A program made the position numbers and the translations under genes. A stretch of 64,000 nt of DNA from Psettodes erumei (Eukaryota > Chordata > Actinopteri > Pleuronectiformes > Psettodidae), in NCBI GenBank assembly GCA_016785225.1, contig JAFBJZ010000874.1, forward strand, positions 434,001 to 498,000. The letters are read 5' to 3'. Positions within the stretch are counted from its first letter, which is position 1. Each line of letters starts with the position of its first letter. This document shows positions 1-13,434 of the stretch, in pieces. A model generated the notes under the pieces. The model saw nothing but the letters and a program-made list of their open reading frames with translations. It did no database searches and was not told where the DNA came from.

Positions 1-32
1 TAAAAATAAAAAAGTGAAAGACAGCAAAAGGT

Positions 33-52
33 AAAAACAAAACAAAACAAAA
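33..52. repeat. (AAAAC)n simple repeat
   Basis: Short run of AAAAC units at the left edge of the window. Confidence 0.7.
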
Positions 53-99
53 CTTTGGCCTACTAAATAGAAGGAAGTACATCCAGAAGTGACAGAAAC

Positions 100-285
100 T
101 CAGGAGACCCTGGGGAATACACAAAGGAACAAGAGGGAAAACTGGGCAGCTGTGTCCTACAGAAACAAAATAAGCAAGGATAACAAGGCACAGGTGAAAC
201 ATGTTAGAGTTGGGCACACAGTCACAAAGGCAGGAAGTAAAACTGTAAACCAGGAGACACACTAGGGGAAACAGTAAATATATTT
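100..285 (-). repeat. Possible purine-rich retroelement fragment
   Basis: The stretch is rich in short phrases such as GGGGAATACACAAAGGAAC, CACAGGTGAAAC and CAGGAGACACAC. It resembles the complementary sense of LTR-like repeats such as the one near 5 kb. Alignment by eye is loose and no boundaries can be set, so it may be only purine-rich unique sequence. Confidence 0.25.
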
Positions 286-299
286 ACACTTTGTCATTC

Positions 300-3200
300 A
301 GTTTGTGTTAGCTTTACTGAAACCGCTACCAAAATGAAGAAGAAAATGGTAAAAACATGGTGACAGGGGTGTTGTCTGCCTTCAGATAACAACATAAATA
401 CAAGGAATAGCGTGAATATCATTGTACAGTGCTGTAAAGTCAACATGCTACCAGTGTTGCTAGTGAGCTAACTTTTTTTGGTTAGCCCGTTTTGTCTGTG
501 ATGTCATATGTCAACTGGGCATACATCCATGTAAATTTATGGGCTTGCATGTATACTGGGACAAGTACAGTAGTCCAGTTAAATTGCATAAGCTACAACA
601 ACAGCTTGACTTGGCATATAAAAATAGTCATTGAGAGGAACTCATCAACTCAAGTTTTAGGAGCAATTAGTTTTCAGGATCCTGGACTTGTGAAAATCAA
701 GCGGCCATAAGCACTTGTCAGAATATGTTCTTTACATGGCCATTTAAGTAGTTTGACTCCTCAGGAATAGCACTGGATCAGTTTTACACAGCCATAAAAG
801 AGTGAATCATCAACTGAATGAACAACTGCCCAGTTCAAGGATAAAAATACAGCGCACCTTTCAGCACAGTACAGTTTATCTACCTGTCCCTAACATCACG
901 TCCAAAATCTTCACCCATCATTTGTTGTTGGAGCACATTGGTGGTCTTGCTTAATCATGGCCAAAGTAATAAGTAAGACTCACTGATTGGTATGGCATCA
1001 GCTTCGGATGGAAATGCACATTTGTAATGTTACTGTTCCTGTCAATCCATGTTCTTTGTTTGGCTTGAAGATTCCGTCAAAATTCTAAATAGCTATTTGC
1101 CAAAAATGGCAGAGGAAAAAAGTGAAATTCCATTGTGAAGTCATGTAAACCATTTGCCAAGATGTTTTTGGTTGTATCAAATGGCCAAAAACAGAAAACA
1201 ATTGAAACAAAAAAAACACTCATTTAGTGTTTCTGAAGTTGCCAAAATGCAATGAATAAAAGTTTGTTTTTGTTTTTTGTTTGTTTTACTGAAACATGTT
1301 AATATGGAAAACATATCTCTTGAATGACTGAAGCGCTGCAGTTACTAATGGAAACTGAGTTGCCAGTTAGGTCACACAACAGCCTCACTGGATATGCAGT
1401 TTTGCATCAATGTATTTGTGATTTATTTGTGCCACCTATGTAAATTGGTTACACACTGTCATTATTAAAACCTGTTTACAATTTTATTTCCCAACAAATC
1501 AGTTGCTGACAATAAGCAATTTAATGAAAACTGATAAAGTGTAAAGAGGCATTAATCATAAATGATTCATAGTTATATCTCAGTTTTTACTTGATCTGTA
1601 AGGACTTCATATCTTGTAACCATCTTTAACAGTGTGCTTTTTTCTTGCTTATAATTTACATTTTCCTCAATGTGTCATAATAATTTTTCTTCAAAAGACG
1701 ATCTCAACAGTTTCTTAAAGTAATACAGTCACTTTCTTACTCCATCCCTTGCTTTCATTTAACATGGGGCTCCACGTAATGATTTGCCTACTGGCCTGGA
1801 TGCACATTTTAAGGACTCTGGGCCAGTTCATTACACATTCTGGTGACCCGCTCGGGCCAATTAAATTACCACCATAAAATAAAAACAAATGAGAACTGAA
1901 TTTGACATATTATATTATCATATACTGACATGTTGTTTTGTCAGTGCTATCTCTGTTATTTACTGCTACGTCATCGACCTTTCATGCCAATTTTTTTTCT
2001 TGTCTGTAGTAAATGTTAAAATTTTTAACAGTTTGTCCAGTTTCTGACAATTTGTTCTGGCAACAACACACAGAAGAAAAGGAAAGAAAGTCACCGGATG
2101 AGTGAGGGAGAGTGTCAGGAAGTATGAGAAAATGGGGAGGGAATTTTCCAGCTGCACTGGTGACACCATTGGAGTTGGCTGGAGTAGGATCTGGCTAATA
2201 ATTTCGTGTTTTGCCAAATATGCCTGTCACTGCCACCTTATGAAGATAAGAAGGTGAAGTATAGAAATTATATTGTTGTTTTGCTAGTGGGGTGTCACAA
2301 TAAGATGCTCACAACACTAACCCAAGGAATGGCTTGTTATCTTTTCTGATGTGTACATTAATCAGGAGATCTGTGAGAGTATTATAGCTATATGTTGCAT
2401 AATCCCAATGCAAGGCTGGCTAACAGTTTACCCACCATACTGTCTGATGTCAATGGTAGGCAGGCAGAAAGTATAGAATTATAAATAATAATAATTACAA
2501 CTATTTGCTGAATTAAAAGTAATTCTCCTGTAATATAACTAATATCATGCCCTGTAAAAGGATTTTTGAATAGCACTTGCATGTTGAATTCCATCTCACT
2601 AAGGTTGTCGAACATTTTCTCTCCCGTCTTTTTCGATCATGATTTAAATGTAAATATGTAGTGTTTACATGCTGGCTTGTTCAAGTTTAATTACTGTGGT
2701 AAATGTCAGGAGCAGGTAATATGTTGTACTTTAAATAGATGATAAGCTATCTCCTCTACCATAGCTGGGTTATAATTAAAGAGATATTCCATTGCATAAA
2801 GAAGCTGATAGCAATGACTTCCAATAGTACTTAATATCATAAGTGAATTTAACCACACCATTTTGAGATATGGCTCCAGGAGCCTACCTCTGGCTGACAC
2901 TGATGTGAGGTTAAATGATTCAAAGGCAAACAGACAGGCAACCTGATGGAAAGCCTGATTAGTACTTGGGAAGAACAGCTTTAAATAAAACGCATAATCA
3001 GATAGCAAACTGCAGGCAGCCAGCCATAGTACCCGTCTGATTCCATGGATGGAAAAGAGTGTCTAGAGGCTGAGATGCAGCAAGTCAGCTATCAGCCTCA
3101 GCAGCGCAGGGTGATTTGAATTTACTGTCAGGATTAATGCCATCTCCAGATTTCGATTTGGTCTGTGGCCTTACAGTTTGTGACTGATTATTCAGATAGT

Positions 3201-4870
3201 GTTTTCCAGTGTGTGTAGCTCGGGAAAGTACCATGTGAGTTCTCTCTGCGCACCCTTTTTGTGAGGGGGACACCTCAAGAATTGCTACCTTTCACTTGCA
3301 CTACAGACTAAAAGCCGAGCATGAGAATCCAAAAATGAAATTAATGAGACGGGACAACAGTGGAATACAGTTCTGATTCTCTACTCACTGCTTGGAGATG
3401 AAAGCTTTGTCTGAATGTTCTTTTAACTTCATAAATTAGCAAACTCACTCTTTTAAGAAATTATAAAATAAACCTTTTGGCCCTCTACGCTTGTGGAAAA
3501 TAATGACTCAATTGCTGTCAGATTAATTAGCATTTTCTTGTTCATAGCCATGCTGTAACATTCTGTGTGGGACACACATGACCGTGTGATGGGTCAGTTG
3601 TTTTGTGGCTCTTGTCAAAGGGATGTTTCTTGCTTACGAAGAGAAAGAAAAACAAGTTGATGGATACTGAAGAAAGAGAAAAATTCCAATTATCCTAGGT
3701 TAGAGTTTTCTTTGGATTAAAGTGTGAGTTGGTAGTGGAATGTCAGGGCAGAATGACAGGAACTCAGGGGGGTTATCACTAGCACAGCCAATTATCCCAC
3801 AACGGGTTAGAGAGAAAAGTTTGGGTCAAACAAAAGGAGTCCATCAAAAGTGCAGTAATGGAGGACATGGAACTGCCAATGATAGGCTTGTGTCCCAGTA
3901 GTAAAACATTTCAACAATACTTTTGATACAGAGGAGAATACAGCGGTGATGCTTTAGCCCATTTGATAATTAGCCATAATGAAGAAGAAAGAACAGAGAA
4001 GGACATGAAAATCACCAATGATAAAACTAACACACAGGCTAATGTTGTACTGTCATTTGTACAGCTAATGACAAATACAAACATAGCAGAGATCAGTCAG
4101 CCAGATCAGTTTACTAGTCTTTGGGACTGTTACTTAGCGGTTGAAAAAAGTTGTACAATATGAGAAAACAACCCAGGTGATGTCCTAGTAATGTCATTGT
4201 GAGCATCTCCAGCCTAGACGTGGGGAGTGAAGACTGAAAGACATGAGCAGTTGTCAGGCATCTGGCAAACTTCATTCTTTGAAGTCACAATGCTGATTTA
4301 AAGCTGGAAGTGATAAGTTGAGTTTATTTGAGAAGTATAATCGTGTCTCATCCTCATAAAAATTAAAACTGACATAAGATTTGTGCCGAAACTAGCACCA
4401 GTGCTTTTATGGCAAATCAAAAAGATTTAGGGTTAAGGTCAAAAAGACTTGTCATGCAGGCTGTAAAATGATTAAAAAAAACCAAACTATCAAATGTTTA
4501 AGACATTCAAGGAGGATGAAATGCAGCACTGTCTAACAGAGCTATTACTGAGGATTTTCCTGCATCAGCAGCTAAAAGCAAATCATTCATCACTCTAGAG
4601 TCATCTCAGGGTGTGCCTCCAAAATCAGAGTGAAAATTGTTTGAGTGAAAAAGAGACCATTCCCATTCATATGAACAACAAGCTTGTCTGCAACTATTTT
4701 TTCAAACCCTTGGTCAATGAGCAAAGTTTTATTATGAGTCTAAAATTAACAACAATGTTACGGTCTGGCTTTTTGAGGTAACAGTTAAGACGTGCTTTAA
4801 ATGGCCCTGGTTACCCACACTGTTGTTTTAAATAATTTTACCTGATTAAACCTGTAATCAGGTTGAAGTT
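300..4870. other. Intergenic sequence upstream of the gene
   Basis: AT-rich unique-looking DNA with frequent stops in all frames. The open frames of 60-100 codons lack splice signals, motifs or coding-like composition. No RNA gene, repeat boundary or promoter could be supported. Confidence 0.5.
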
Positions 4871-4949
4871 GGGTGGAACTGCTGGGGATGACATTATATC
4901 AAAGTCAAACAGAGAAAAACACACCAAAGTGTCACATCTGCCCACAGAT

Positions 4950-5300
4950 AGAATTCTTGTACTGTATCTCCTGGTTTTCAGTTTTACTTGTCTTTGTTCT
5001 TCTCTGTGATTGTCTGCCCTGCCCCAGTGTGTTCCACCTGTGCCTCTTTATCCATAGCTCTCTTCTGTATATAGGTCTTTGTCTATCTCTTTGTCTTTGT
5101 CAGTTCCTTGTTTCAGTTGTGTTGGATTATTCAGCTGAGTTTCCCAGTGTTCCTCGTGTTTTCTGCCCTCCCCATTTTTTTGTAGGTTCTGTTTTTTGCC
5201 TGTCCCTCTTCAGTTTTTGTGTGTTTTTATCTTCTTCTTTTTGCCTCCTGTCTGCATTTTGGGTCCTATAACTTTGTTCTGTTAAATTAGATTTCTTGAG
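4950..5300 (+). repeat. Diverged LTR-like teleost repeat (pyrimidine-rich)
   Basis: The block is strongly T/C-rich, with phrases such as CTGATTGTCTGCCC-like and TCTTTGTCTTTGTCAGTTCC, and later TGCCTCCTGTCTGCATTTTG. From memory these match a common interspersed teleost element thought to be LTR or retroelement derived. The 132-codon open frame across it (4873-5271) is a low-complexity Leu/Phe/Cys product and not a gene. No flanking target duplication or internal coding region is visible, so it is an old fragment. The family assignment was not verified. Confidence 0.5.
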
Positions 5301-6780
5301 AGCTTTCAGTTTAGTGTGCAGATGTTTTGTCAGACTTTTTATCACAGGGATTCAAAGGTGTGATCTAATAGATCTAATAGAAGATATTCATCAGGCAATA
5401 TCATACTACCTGCCTGTCGATTCAAGAAGAGGTCTACTCACAACTTAAGAATAAACACCTGTGTAGGTGGAGCAAGGATATGTAGTAACTTTAACAATGC
5501 TTGATCAAATGTGGACGTAAGATGAGGTCAAACGTAAATCCCATACCATACCATCCGCAATGCTGAAATAAAATTACTTCACCAACTGGACACTGGACAC
5601 AGACAATACAGAAGCAGAAAGTACAGAGAGTGATTACTCACGGGACCATATTATTTTTTAGATCTACTATGTGGTAATTTTCCAGCTGTCTGCGGTGAGT
5701 ATGCTGTCCCACGCACTTTGGAGTCATGCTCATGGTCACCTGGCAGATGTAAGGCCACTACCTTTTGTTCTTGTCTCCACCAACTCATGAAAAATGTTAG
5801 GACTGTATAATTGATAAATTTACCTTCCTATTTGTGTGCTGTTTGGTGTCACAGTGTTTTCACTGAAAACAGCTGCATGCTGTGGCTGATAAGGACTGAA
5901 TCAAAACAGTAAAGTTTCAGTCATAAAACCAGTCAGTGATTATGGGCTTCTGTGAAATAATTACCAATATTGCCACAGCTTTAATTTACTCAGCTCGGAG
6001 ATGAGTTGGAGAAGGGAAAATGCAATAGAATTGCATACAGTATATATAAAAAATATTCATGCAACATTTATTTGTCAGGATAAGTAAGGAAGACAAAATG
6101 TTTTCTCTCCATTTATACAGGCTGTATCTCAATCACCACATAACTAGAGAGTATTTTTTATGATGGTTTTCCCAGATCTGCCAATAACAATAGCATTGTG
6201 AGTAGGCGATAACAGCATCTGTATAATTACTCATTGACACCACTTGAAAACATGAATAGATTTTTGCATTCATATCTAACATCCCATTAAATTTTACCAT
6301 CCACACATGTAAAATAGTAATAGCAGACTGGAAGTAATAGTAGTAGCAAGAATGCTACAGTATATAGTTAGTATTTTGATTAAACAGATTAATTTATATT
6401 TACATGCTTTGTTGACCATTTCCAGACCACCTTGACAATCTGTTTAATTTGGGCCAAACTTGATGAAAATAAAATATACATATATATACACTATAGGGCA
6501 TAAAAAAACTAGGCATTTTTTCATCTTTTGAAAGCTGAAGAAACTCTGAATCAGATAGAAATGCTTCCTGCAGCAATTGTGAAAAATTCCAATGCACACA
6601 TAGGAGAAGACGACAAGAAGGAGAATAAAAGGATGTGAAAGCACTTGGGCAGGGAGAGAGGAGAGAAGACAAAAGGGGTGACAAAGACAATCACTATAGG
6701 CTGTACAGGAAAAGAATATATATGCATGTGTACATAGGTGTGTGTATGCATGCTTCTGCTTATGCACTTGCAGTGGAAAA
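5300..6780. other. Intergenic sequence before the putative promoter
   Basis: AT-rich DNA with short A/T runs and small TA-rich clusters (near 6045 and 6480). No supportable gene. The overlapping minus-strand frames around 6400-6800 are opposite purine-rich sequence and look like composition artefacts. Confidence 0.45.
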
Positions 6781-7130
6781 GAAAGAGGGGGTGTGTTCAC
6801 TCGGAGACAGCAGGGGATGGCTTATTAGGAAATCATCTCTCTTAGCCAATGATTTTAAAGAGAGAGGCAGATGTCATTTGACTGAGAAGTACCACCTCCC
6901 AGAGCCAGCATATCCCCTTCAGTGTAATGCAGTGCTGTGCGAGAGCACCTCTGTCACTGCTCTCTCCTGTCTGTGTTGTCCACAGACACTTTCTCGCTTC
7001 CTCTGATTTCTCTCTCTCTCTCTCTCCTTCTCTCTCCTTCTCTGCGCTCATCTGCGCTCCCCCTCCTTGCCCTCCCCCCTCTTTCCTTTCTTCTCCTCCT
7101 CTTCCTTTTTCTCTCTGACTCTGTCCCATA
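6780..7130 (+). promoter_or_regulatory. Putative promoter region of the candidate gene
   Basis: The block is less AT-rich than its surroundings and runs into the CT tract that precedes the exon 1 donor. I see no convincing TATA box at the right distance from the exon. CpGs are few, so it is not a classic CpG island. A short element at 6944-6960 (AGCACC, three bases, then GTCACTGC) loosely resembles the REST/NRSE consensus halves but has three or four mismatches in the second half. The promoter call is an inference from the downstream donor and the pyrimidine initiator-like tract. Confidence 0.3.
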
Positions 7131-7183
7131 AGCAGAGATAGGATCTGTTACAAACAGCAGCATCAGCTTCGCCAGGCACCCAG
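7004..7183 (+). other. Candidate non-coding exon 1 with pyrimidine-rich start region
   Basis: A run of nearly pure pyrimidines (about 7004-7127) is followed by roughly 55 nt of mixed sequence ending CACCCAG at 7183, then a consensus donor GTAAGA (7184-7189). No ATG occurs between about 6930 and the donor. This pattern, a CT-rich initiator zone and then a short non-coding leader exon with a strong donor, is typical of vertebrate TATA-less genes. The 5' edge is a guess because the transcription start cannot be read from sequence. The exon may begin anywhere from about 6930 to 7130. Confidence 0.4.
7009..7046 (+). repeat. (CT)n / CT-CCTT microsatellite
   Basis: An imperfect run of CT dinucleotides is interrupted by CCTT. 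It forms the core of a longer pyrimidine-rich tract reaching about 7127. Overlapping open frames on both strands here are serine/leucine-rich or arginine/glutamate-rich products of the repeat and are not genes. Confidence 0.85.
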
Positions 7184-10142
7184 GTAAGACCCTTTTTGTG
7201 ATTTATTCACTTTGCTCTAAGGGGCTGTAGCACTGAAATCAGAAAGCCTCTCCACCATGCACATTGGTTTTCTCTACATTTCTAGTTTGCTGTGCTCTGC
7301 TGTGATGAATATGAAGTGGAGATCAGATTTTCTTAAGAAAAATAAGTTGTTTTATACATTTACAAGGCACTCAAGTGTGTTGCTAGTAAGCTGTGACTAT
7401 GACAACTTCAGGAATTTGGCTTCAGTCAGAGTGTACCTGAGAGGTGCGTGTAGATACAGATATAGAGACAGAAAGAAGCAGTTGGAATGGAAAAAAAATA
7501 CAATGACAGAACAAGGCAGATGAGGAATTGGCTTTCGCTGATCAAAGCTGGCGGTAGGAAGCGAATTAAGAGTTGAGGGAGCATGAGCTCAGGTGTTCGC
7601 TCACAGATCAGCAGGTGACAAGTGGACTCTGTATTGATCTGTAGCTGGCTTCCTCCCCAGAACTAAGATGAGGCTAAATCCAGAGAAGCTGATGTGAGAG
7701 ATTTTCTGTTTTGGTATATTTACAGAGTGTTCAGATAGGACTTCATATACAGCAAAGACAACCTACAGCGGGGTCTATCTGTCTGTGTGGTGCAAGAATA
7801 AAAGATGCAGGACAGTGGCTCTCATCACCTCTGTGTGTCTGAACATATGTGGCTGTAGTTTAGAATAGATTTTGTGCATGTGACTAATTGACACTTGACA
7901 AGTGTAAATATGTGTGCATGGAAGATGGAATATGCTGGAAACTGTGAAAAAGAGGAAAATTATATTCAGCCCACCACCATATGACACAAAGAAAGGTTAG
8001 GTGATGGTGGAGGTTATATACTAATTGTTATTCATTGATATTTATAGCACTGGTGAAAGACACTTCAAGCTGTGAAATTTGCAATTAATATGTGAAATTG
8101 CATTAATGACTGAAGTAGCCCTTTTCTTGTCTCAATCATTCAGCAGGTTTATGAATGAGTTTAAGATTTCTCAATGTTCAGCCCCTGAAGTTTAAATAAA
8201 CAATAGGACAATGCAGCATTACGTCTGAAATTCAACAGTGAAACACATTAGTGTCACTTCAATCATGTCTCACTGTGGGCTTGGCTGCTGTTTGCACTTC
8301 CATAGAATTACTTGGAGGAGCCTCGTGGGATGGCACATGCAATGATGATTGATGTCGATATTATTGGTTAGTTGAAAGGTGGTCTTCGATGATAAGTAAT
8401 CTCTTCAGTTCATCTTTAGCTAACATTTTCCAATGGACTAACGCCCCATCGCCCATGTCTGTGGTATAAGAATATTCATCACTCTGATGAATTTAAATGA
8501 AAACTGAAAATAGCTCAGAGCAAAGTTGCGTTAGGTCTCATAAGTAATACAGCGGTGTGCTTATATTTCATTCATGACATAGTTCGCAGCGGTCTCTTGG
8601 ACTGTGGATAAAGATGAGAGGAATAGCTTTGTGATGTGAAAAGACATTGGTTGTTGAGGTGGGAGAACATCCAGACATGCTGCAGTGGAAACATTAACAG
8701 CAGGAGCACAACCATCGGCTGTCCTTTTAATAGTATGGAGCCACACTGAAACTTGTTCATTTTTACCATAGTTGCCACAGACTGCAGTCCACAAAGCCAC
8801 AGTGTTGCAGTAGCATTGATTCAATTCAGTGGCATTCACTGCACACAGTCCTGGAAACATATCCACAGTATGCGCTTTTACAGGGGTACTAATCATTTTT
8901 CACTTTCAGCCACACAACCTCCATCCTACAGACCTAATACTATTGTAGTACGGTGCATTACATAGTATATTGAGCATCCGGTTTACCATATATGAAACAA
9001 TATTTTAATGCTGTCTGGAGAAAAAAGAAGCTGCCTCAGCTACTTGCCTGACACAGCCTCTGTCATTAACCCAGCACTCAGCCGGGACCCAGAAAAATAT
9101 CCACGTTTTTGAGGAAATTAGAGTCAGAGAAATGGGGGAAGCTGGTGCCTTTTCAGTCCACTGAGAGTTCTCTGCTGACAGCTACACTCTGTCTTTCCTT
9201 TTTTTTCTGGTTGGTTGTGAGCTGCCCCAGGTGTGACAGGCAGTCGGAGTAATGGGGGATGTTTGACAGATGCATATTTCCAGCCTTGAATGCTTCATAT
9301 AAAGAAGATCGACGGCATGGTTTCAGGCTGAGCGGGGGACAAACTGTTGGGCTGTGAATCACCCCAATGAGTGTGCCACCACTCTGCTTGATTGATCTGT
9401 CACGTGACTCTTACAACCCTTCCAAGTTACTAATTGCATCCCACCATGATTATTGATTGAAACACGATGGTGGTATATTGGTATTCTGGAAGCAGGCAGT
9501 GTGTTGCACCCACTGGTCAAGTTGGTGGTCAAGTTACAGGCAGCATGATGCTACACGAGTGTGAGCGACTGATCATTGATTTCAGCAAAAAAATATTTTG
9601 AATAGAAAACATTTTTTCTCCAAGGGTGCTGTGTGTGAGTGTGTGCTGATTTCATCTGTATAACATCAGTGGGGATTTGTGCTAATATTGGAGACTTTAT
9701 GTGATAATTAATCTTTTATAAGCTTATCAGGGCACATAACCAGGAGCCAAGGCCAAGAGATTACATTACAGTGTACAGTAGTGCACAGTGTTTCTTGGCA
9801 AACAGACTTCATCTGGCCGCCAGTCTGTTCAGAGAGGAGCTAATGGATGGTTGTACTCTCCCATTTACTACGTATTTGTCCCTTGTCAACCCTGTATATG
9901 CTTTCAAAACCCTGTACAATTCCACTTTACAGATCCATCTGGAAGAACCCACACCCACTGGCTCATTAAATATCATGAGCATATTGATCTTGTTGTCTTG
10001 CTTCATTTTTCATTCAGTTTTTCAATTCAGTGTGTCAAAGATTATACAATATACAACATAATCAGGGTATTCACTGAAATATAAATTTCAATATTCAAAT
10101 ATAAAATATAACATACAGTACACATAAAGGATGAGTAGTCCA

Positions 10143-10425
10143 CAGACATGCTAACAGATTTGTGATGCTAACATGCTCACAATGACAATTTCATAATGTT
10201 ATGTATAATGTTCACTATTGTGGCTCAGCATGCTAACATTTGCTGGTTAGCACCAAGCACCAAGTATAGGCTGAATTTTATTATTTCGGTTATAAGTCAG
10301 CATGCTTGACAATTTTGACCTGATGAAGGTGATTAAAATTGTCATTGTTCAAAATTTTGCCTCAACCCATGTAGAAGAAGGGATATTTCATTGGATAAAT
10401 TAAAATATTTTGATGTACATTTGGC
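10143..10425 (+). repeat. Diverged GCTAACATGCT-type teleost interspersed repeat
   Basis: The segment contains ATGCTAACA, GATGCTAACATGCTCACAAT, CAGCATGCTAACATTTGCTG and later AATTTTGACCTGATGAAGGTG. That order of phrases matches a repeat I recall as very common in percomorph genomes (GCTAACATGCT motifs, then a TTGACCTGATGAxGG block). The second half is eroded. It has no coding capacity. This is one of the better clues that the host is a percomorph-like fish. Confidence 0.55.
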
Positions 10426-13400
10426 ATTTCATATAAATAGGGTTAATGAAAGTGATTCTTTAATTCCTAAATTAAATTAAAATAAAGAAATTAAATTGAC
10501 GGAACATTAGAAAGCTCATTAACCCAGTTTCTTTGTCCTAAGAGCACTCTTCAGTGGCCACTTTGAAAAGCAACGTAATTCCAGTTGCATTAAGTTAGGA
10601 ACAATACTGTATGCTATCTGTACACGACACAATGAGTGATGAACTATGACCAGGTGTTCAATGTTGCAAATGAAACATTACACAACTGTTTTCTTTTCTT
10701 TATGTCAAGGTTTTGCTTGTTTGAAAAAGATGAACCCGGGACAAATGTTTATTTCATATACTTAGCACCAAGGTCTTCCTGTAATACACTATCTCTGTCC
10801 CAATATATTGCATTGAAAGGGCAGAGCAAGTAGGAGGCTATTTGTCAATGACATCCTTTCTGCTAATAGGATTAGATGCATCTGAAAAGCACTCAAAATG
10901 GCTATACACAGTGAATTTGCATATCACTGTAATAATAATTAACAGATACAGAGCGCACACTGGCTCTGGGCGAAAACAAAAACCAATATTGTCAAATTGT
11001 TTTCCCAGTAGGTAAATTGATTATTGGCTATGTTGTTTAAGAGTTTAAGGCTTGATATCAGTTATTGGATTATAACTTGCAAAACGAGGTTTTTTTTTGT
11101 CAATCAGTCAATCTATTGTCAGTTTATTCAAAGCTACAGTGTGTAAGTTTTTCCTAATATTTGTAATTGAAAATTCTTAAAAACATGTCTTTACGTGGAG
11201 AGAAGCTGTCAAAGGCTCCCAAGAGGCAGACTCATTGAGATAGCAATGAACGGAGCAGTGCAGCGATAATCTAAACATTTGGGAGACAGCCTCGCGGGAT
11301 GGCACAGCCCTTGTAACCAACCAGAAAAGGCCAAAGGCAGGGGGTGGGAGCTTATGGCTTTCAGTCAATATGTTCTTGCACCAAGGCCTTAATCATAGCT
11401 GCTTGAAAACAATACTTCCATTTGTAGGTTAAGGATTTCTTTTGTGGAAATTAATATTATTTTTTGAAAAATGTTAGTATTTATAACTATGTACATCATA
11501 ATTTGTAATTGAGGCCACAGACATTGCTTATTTCATATTGTTTATTCACAGTTTTCACCAGCATGTTGATGAATGGTCACCCTTAACAAAACTCTTCACT
11601 TGCTGTGGTTTAACCTGTGATATACTTGCTGCAGATGCAGAATGACAAAAACAGTCACGTTGATATTCAAAGCATGAAGTGTGCCCCGCTGGAATCATTT
11701 GACAAAACTTTGAAAACATTTTATAAAACCACATGTACATAATATGATCAAATTATCATATTATGACACTGAGTCGTAAATAGTGATATTATTGACCCAT
11801 GCATTCTCTAAGTAATCTCTACTGTCCCAATTTCAACACAGACTCTCCCTCCTCCCATGTTTAAACTTCTGAATAAATTCATGTTAGCTAGCAGCCAAAG
11901 GTCTCTCAAAGACATTATGCTTCTTTTTCTCGCTCTCTGCCAGATCATCTTTGGATCCGTCTGAGCTCAGTTTGCTGATTCACTCATCTGCTATAATGAA
12001 AGCAGACAGAAAATTGACTAGGACCATAAAAAGAGAGAAATTTCCCTTCTGTCAGAAAGGCAGTCATCAGTGACACTAAATTTGCCTTTTGAAAATATGC
12101 TCACTCGCAGCTTTGTGAGAAGTGAAAAGTCTCAATCAGGTTTTTGTTGCCCCGATCCAAATGCAAGCCCAAAATATTTTTTTTCTCAATGATATGTCTA
12201 TTTTGTGAATCCAAAGTAAGTAAACCTTTCTTTATATATATATATCTTGGGGTTTTTTTTAAACCAAGCTATATTTGAAAGATCTAACTTAAGAAAAAAT
12301 AACCTGTGTCACAGCTTCCCCATCTTGGTTTTCTTTAATACTTTGTGGAGAAGATAGGAGTGTCAGTGTGGACCTTTTTGTGACAACCTCTTCATCTCCA
12401 GAATGAAGAATTTGCTGAGTTCAAATGCGGTTTTAAACTAGCAAGAGCACTTCAGAGACATGGTGCAAAAATACTTAACAGCTAACATTTTTTTTACTCA
12501 TCATGGTTTTCTTTGCATTGCTTGCTGATGCATGCAGCCATATCATTAAACCACTAGCTGCCACTTATTTTGAGGCTGTGTGGTTCATTGGAAAACTAAC
12601 ATTCAGCCCATTCTTTATAACTATACACCTGTCATCACCCATCAACGAGGATGAAATTTACTACTGTAATGATCAGTAAATTGAGCTTGGAGCAATTTTC
12701 TGCCTAAATAGTGTTTCTGGTTTCATTTACTTACTCCCTGCAGACTTAAGAGGTGGCTTTTTAAAAATTTCCATGTAAAGACACAGTACTATATTTCTTT
12801 CCTCTTTGGGTGAAATGAGCCTCTCTTCTGCATTTCAATTAACATGTAGTCTGCGGTGTTTAAACCAGTAGCCCTGTGTAGAGGACATCCTGGCGAATAC
12901 TTGCTCTTTCTTGGAGAACTAAGGGTGTGGTGAGCTTGAATTCTTGCTGCTTTATAATTGTTTGCCATCATGAGTAGTTAAGCAAAATGCACTGCCCCAC
13001 ACCTGAATCCCCCCACCCTCATGCCAGAGACCCTCCCTCCTGCTCTTATGTAGAATTTGCTTGTGGTTTCAGTGTACAGTGTCAAGAAAACGAAACATAT
13101 TCCTGTAGGAGAACAGACCCAGTGGAAGAAGGGATAGGCAGGTTTCAGTTCCTCAGACAATATCATCGGACCACATGGGGATCTTAGCGTGAACATACAA
13201 AATGCATAGAAAATTAATAATTATCAAAGATTTTAGTATGCACCACATTCATCCTGAGTAACATGCATTGAGTGATAGCCTGCACACACTGATATGATGG
13301 AAAACCAGCAGCATGTTTGTGTGGACTGGGATTTATTACAGGGTGGATGAGTAGATTCCTTTTTTGAAAACATTAGACTGTGTGTGTTCATGAGGGCTTT

Positions 13401-13401
<1 letters not shown>

Positions 13402-13431
<30 letters not shown>
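13402..13431. repeat. (TG)n microsatellite
   Basis: About 15 perfect TG units within intron 1. Confidence 0.9.

Positions 13432-13434
<3 letters not shown>

Noticed and set aside
4873..5271. 132-codon plus-strand frame rich in Leu, Phe and Cys
   Set aside because: It lies on a pyrimidine-rich LTR-like repeat, and the composition alone explains it.
6842..7163. Arg/Glu-rich and Ser/Leu-rich frames on both strands
   Set aside because: They are translations of the CT/GA tract upstream of the exon 1 donor.
11130..11370. Possible fish MITE beginning CTACAGTGTGTAAG
   Set aside because: Only the first few bases match the remembered family, and no inverted terminal repeat pair was found.
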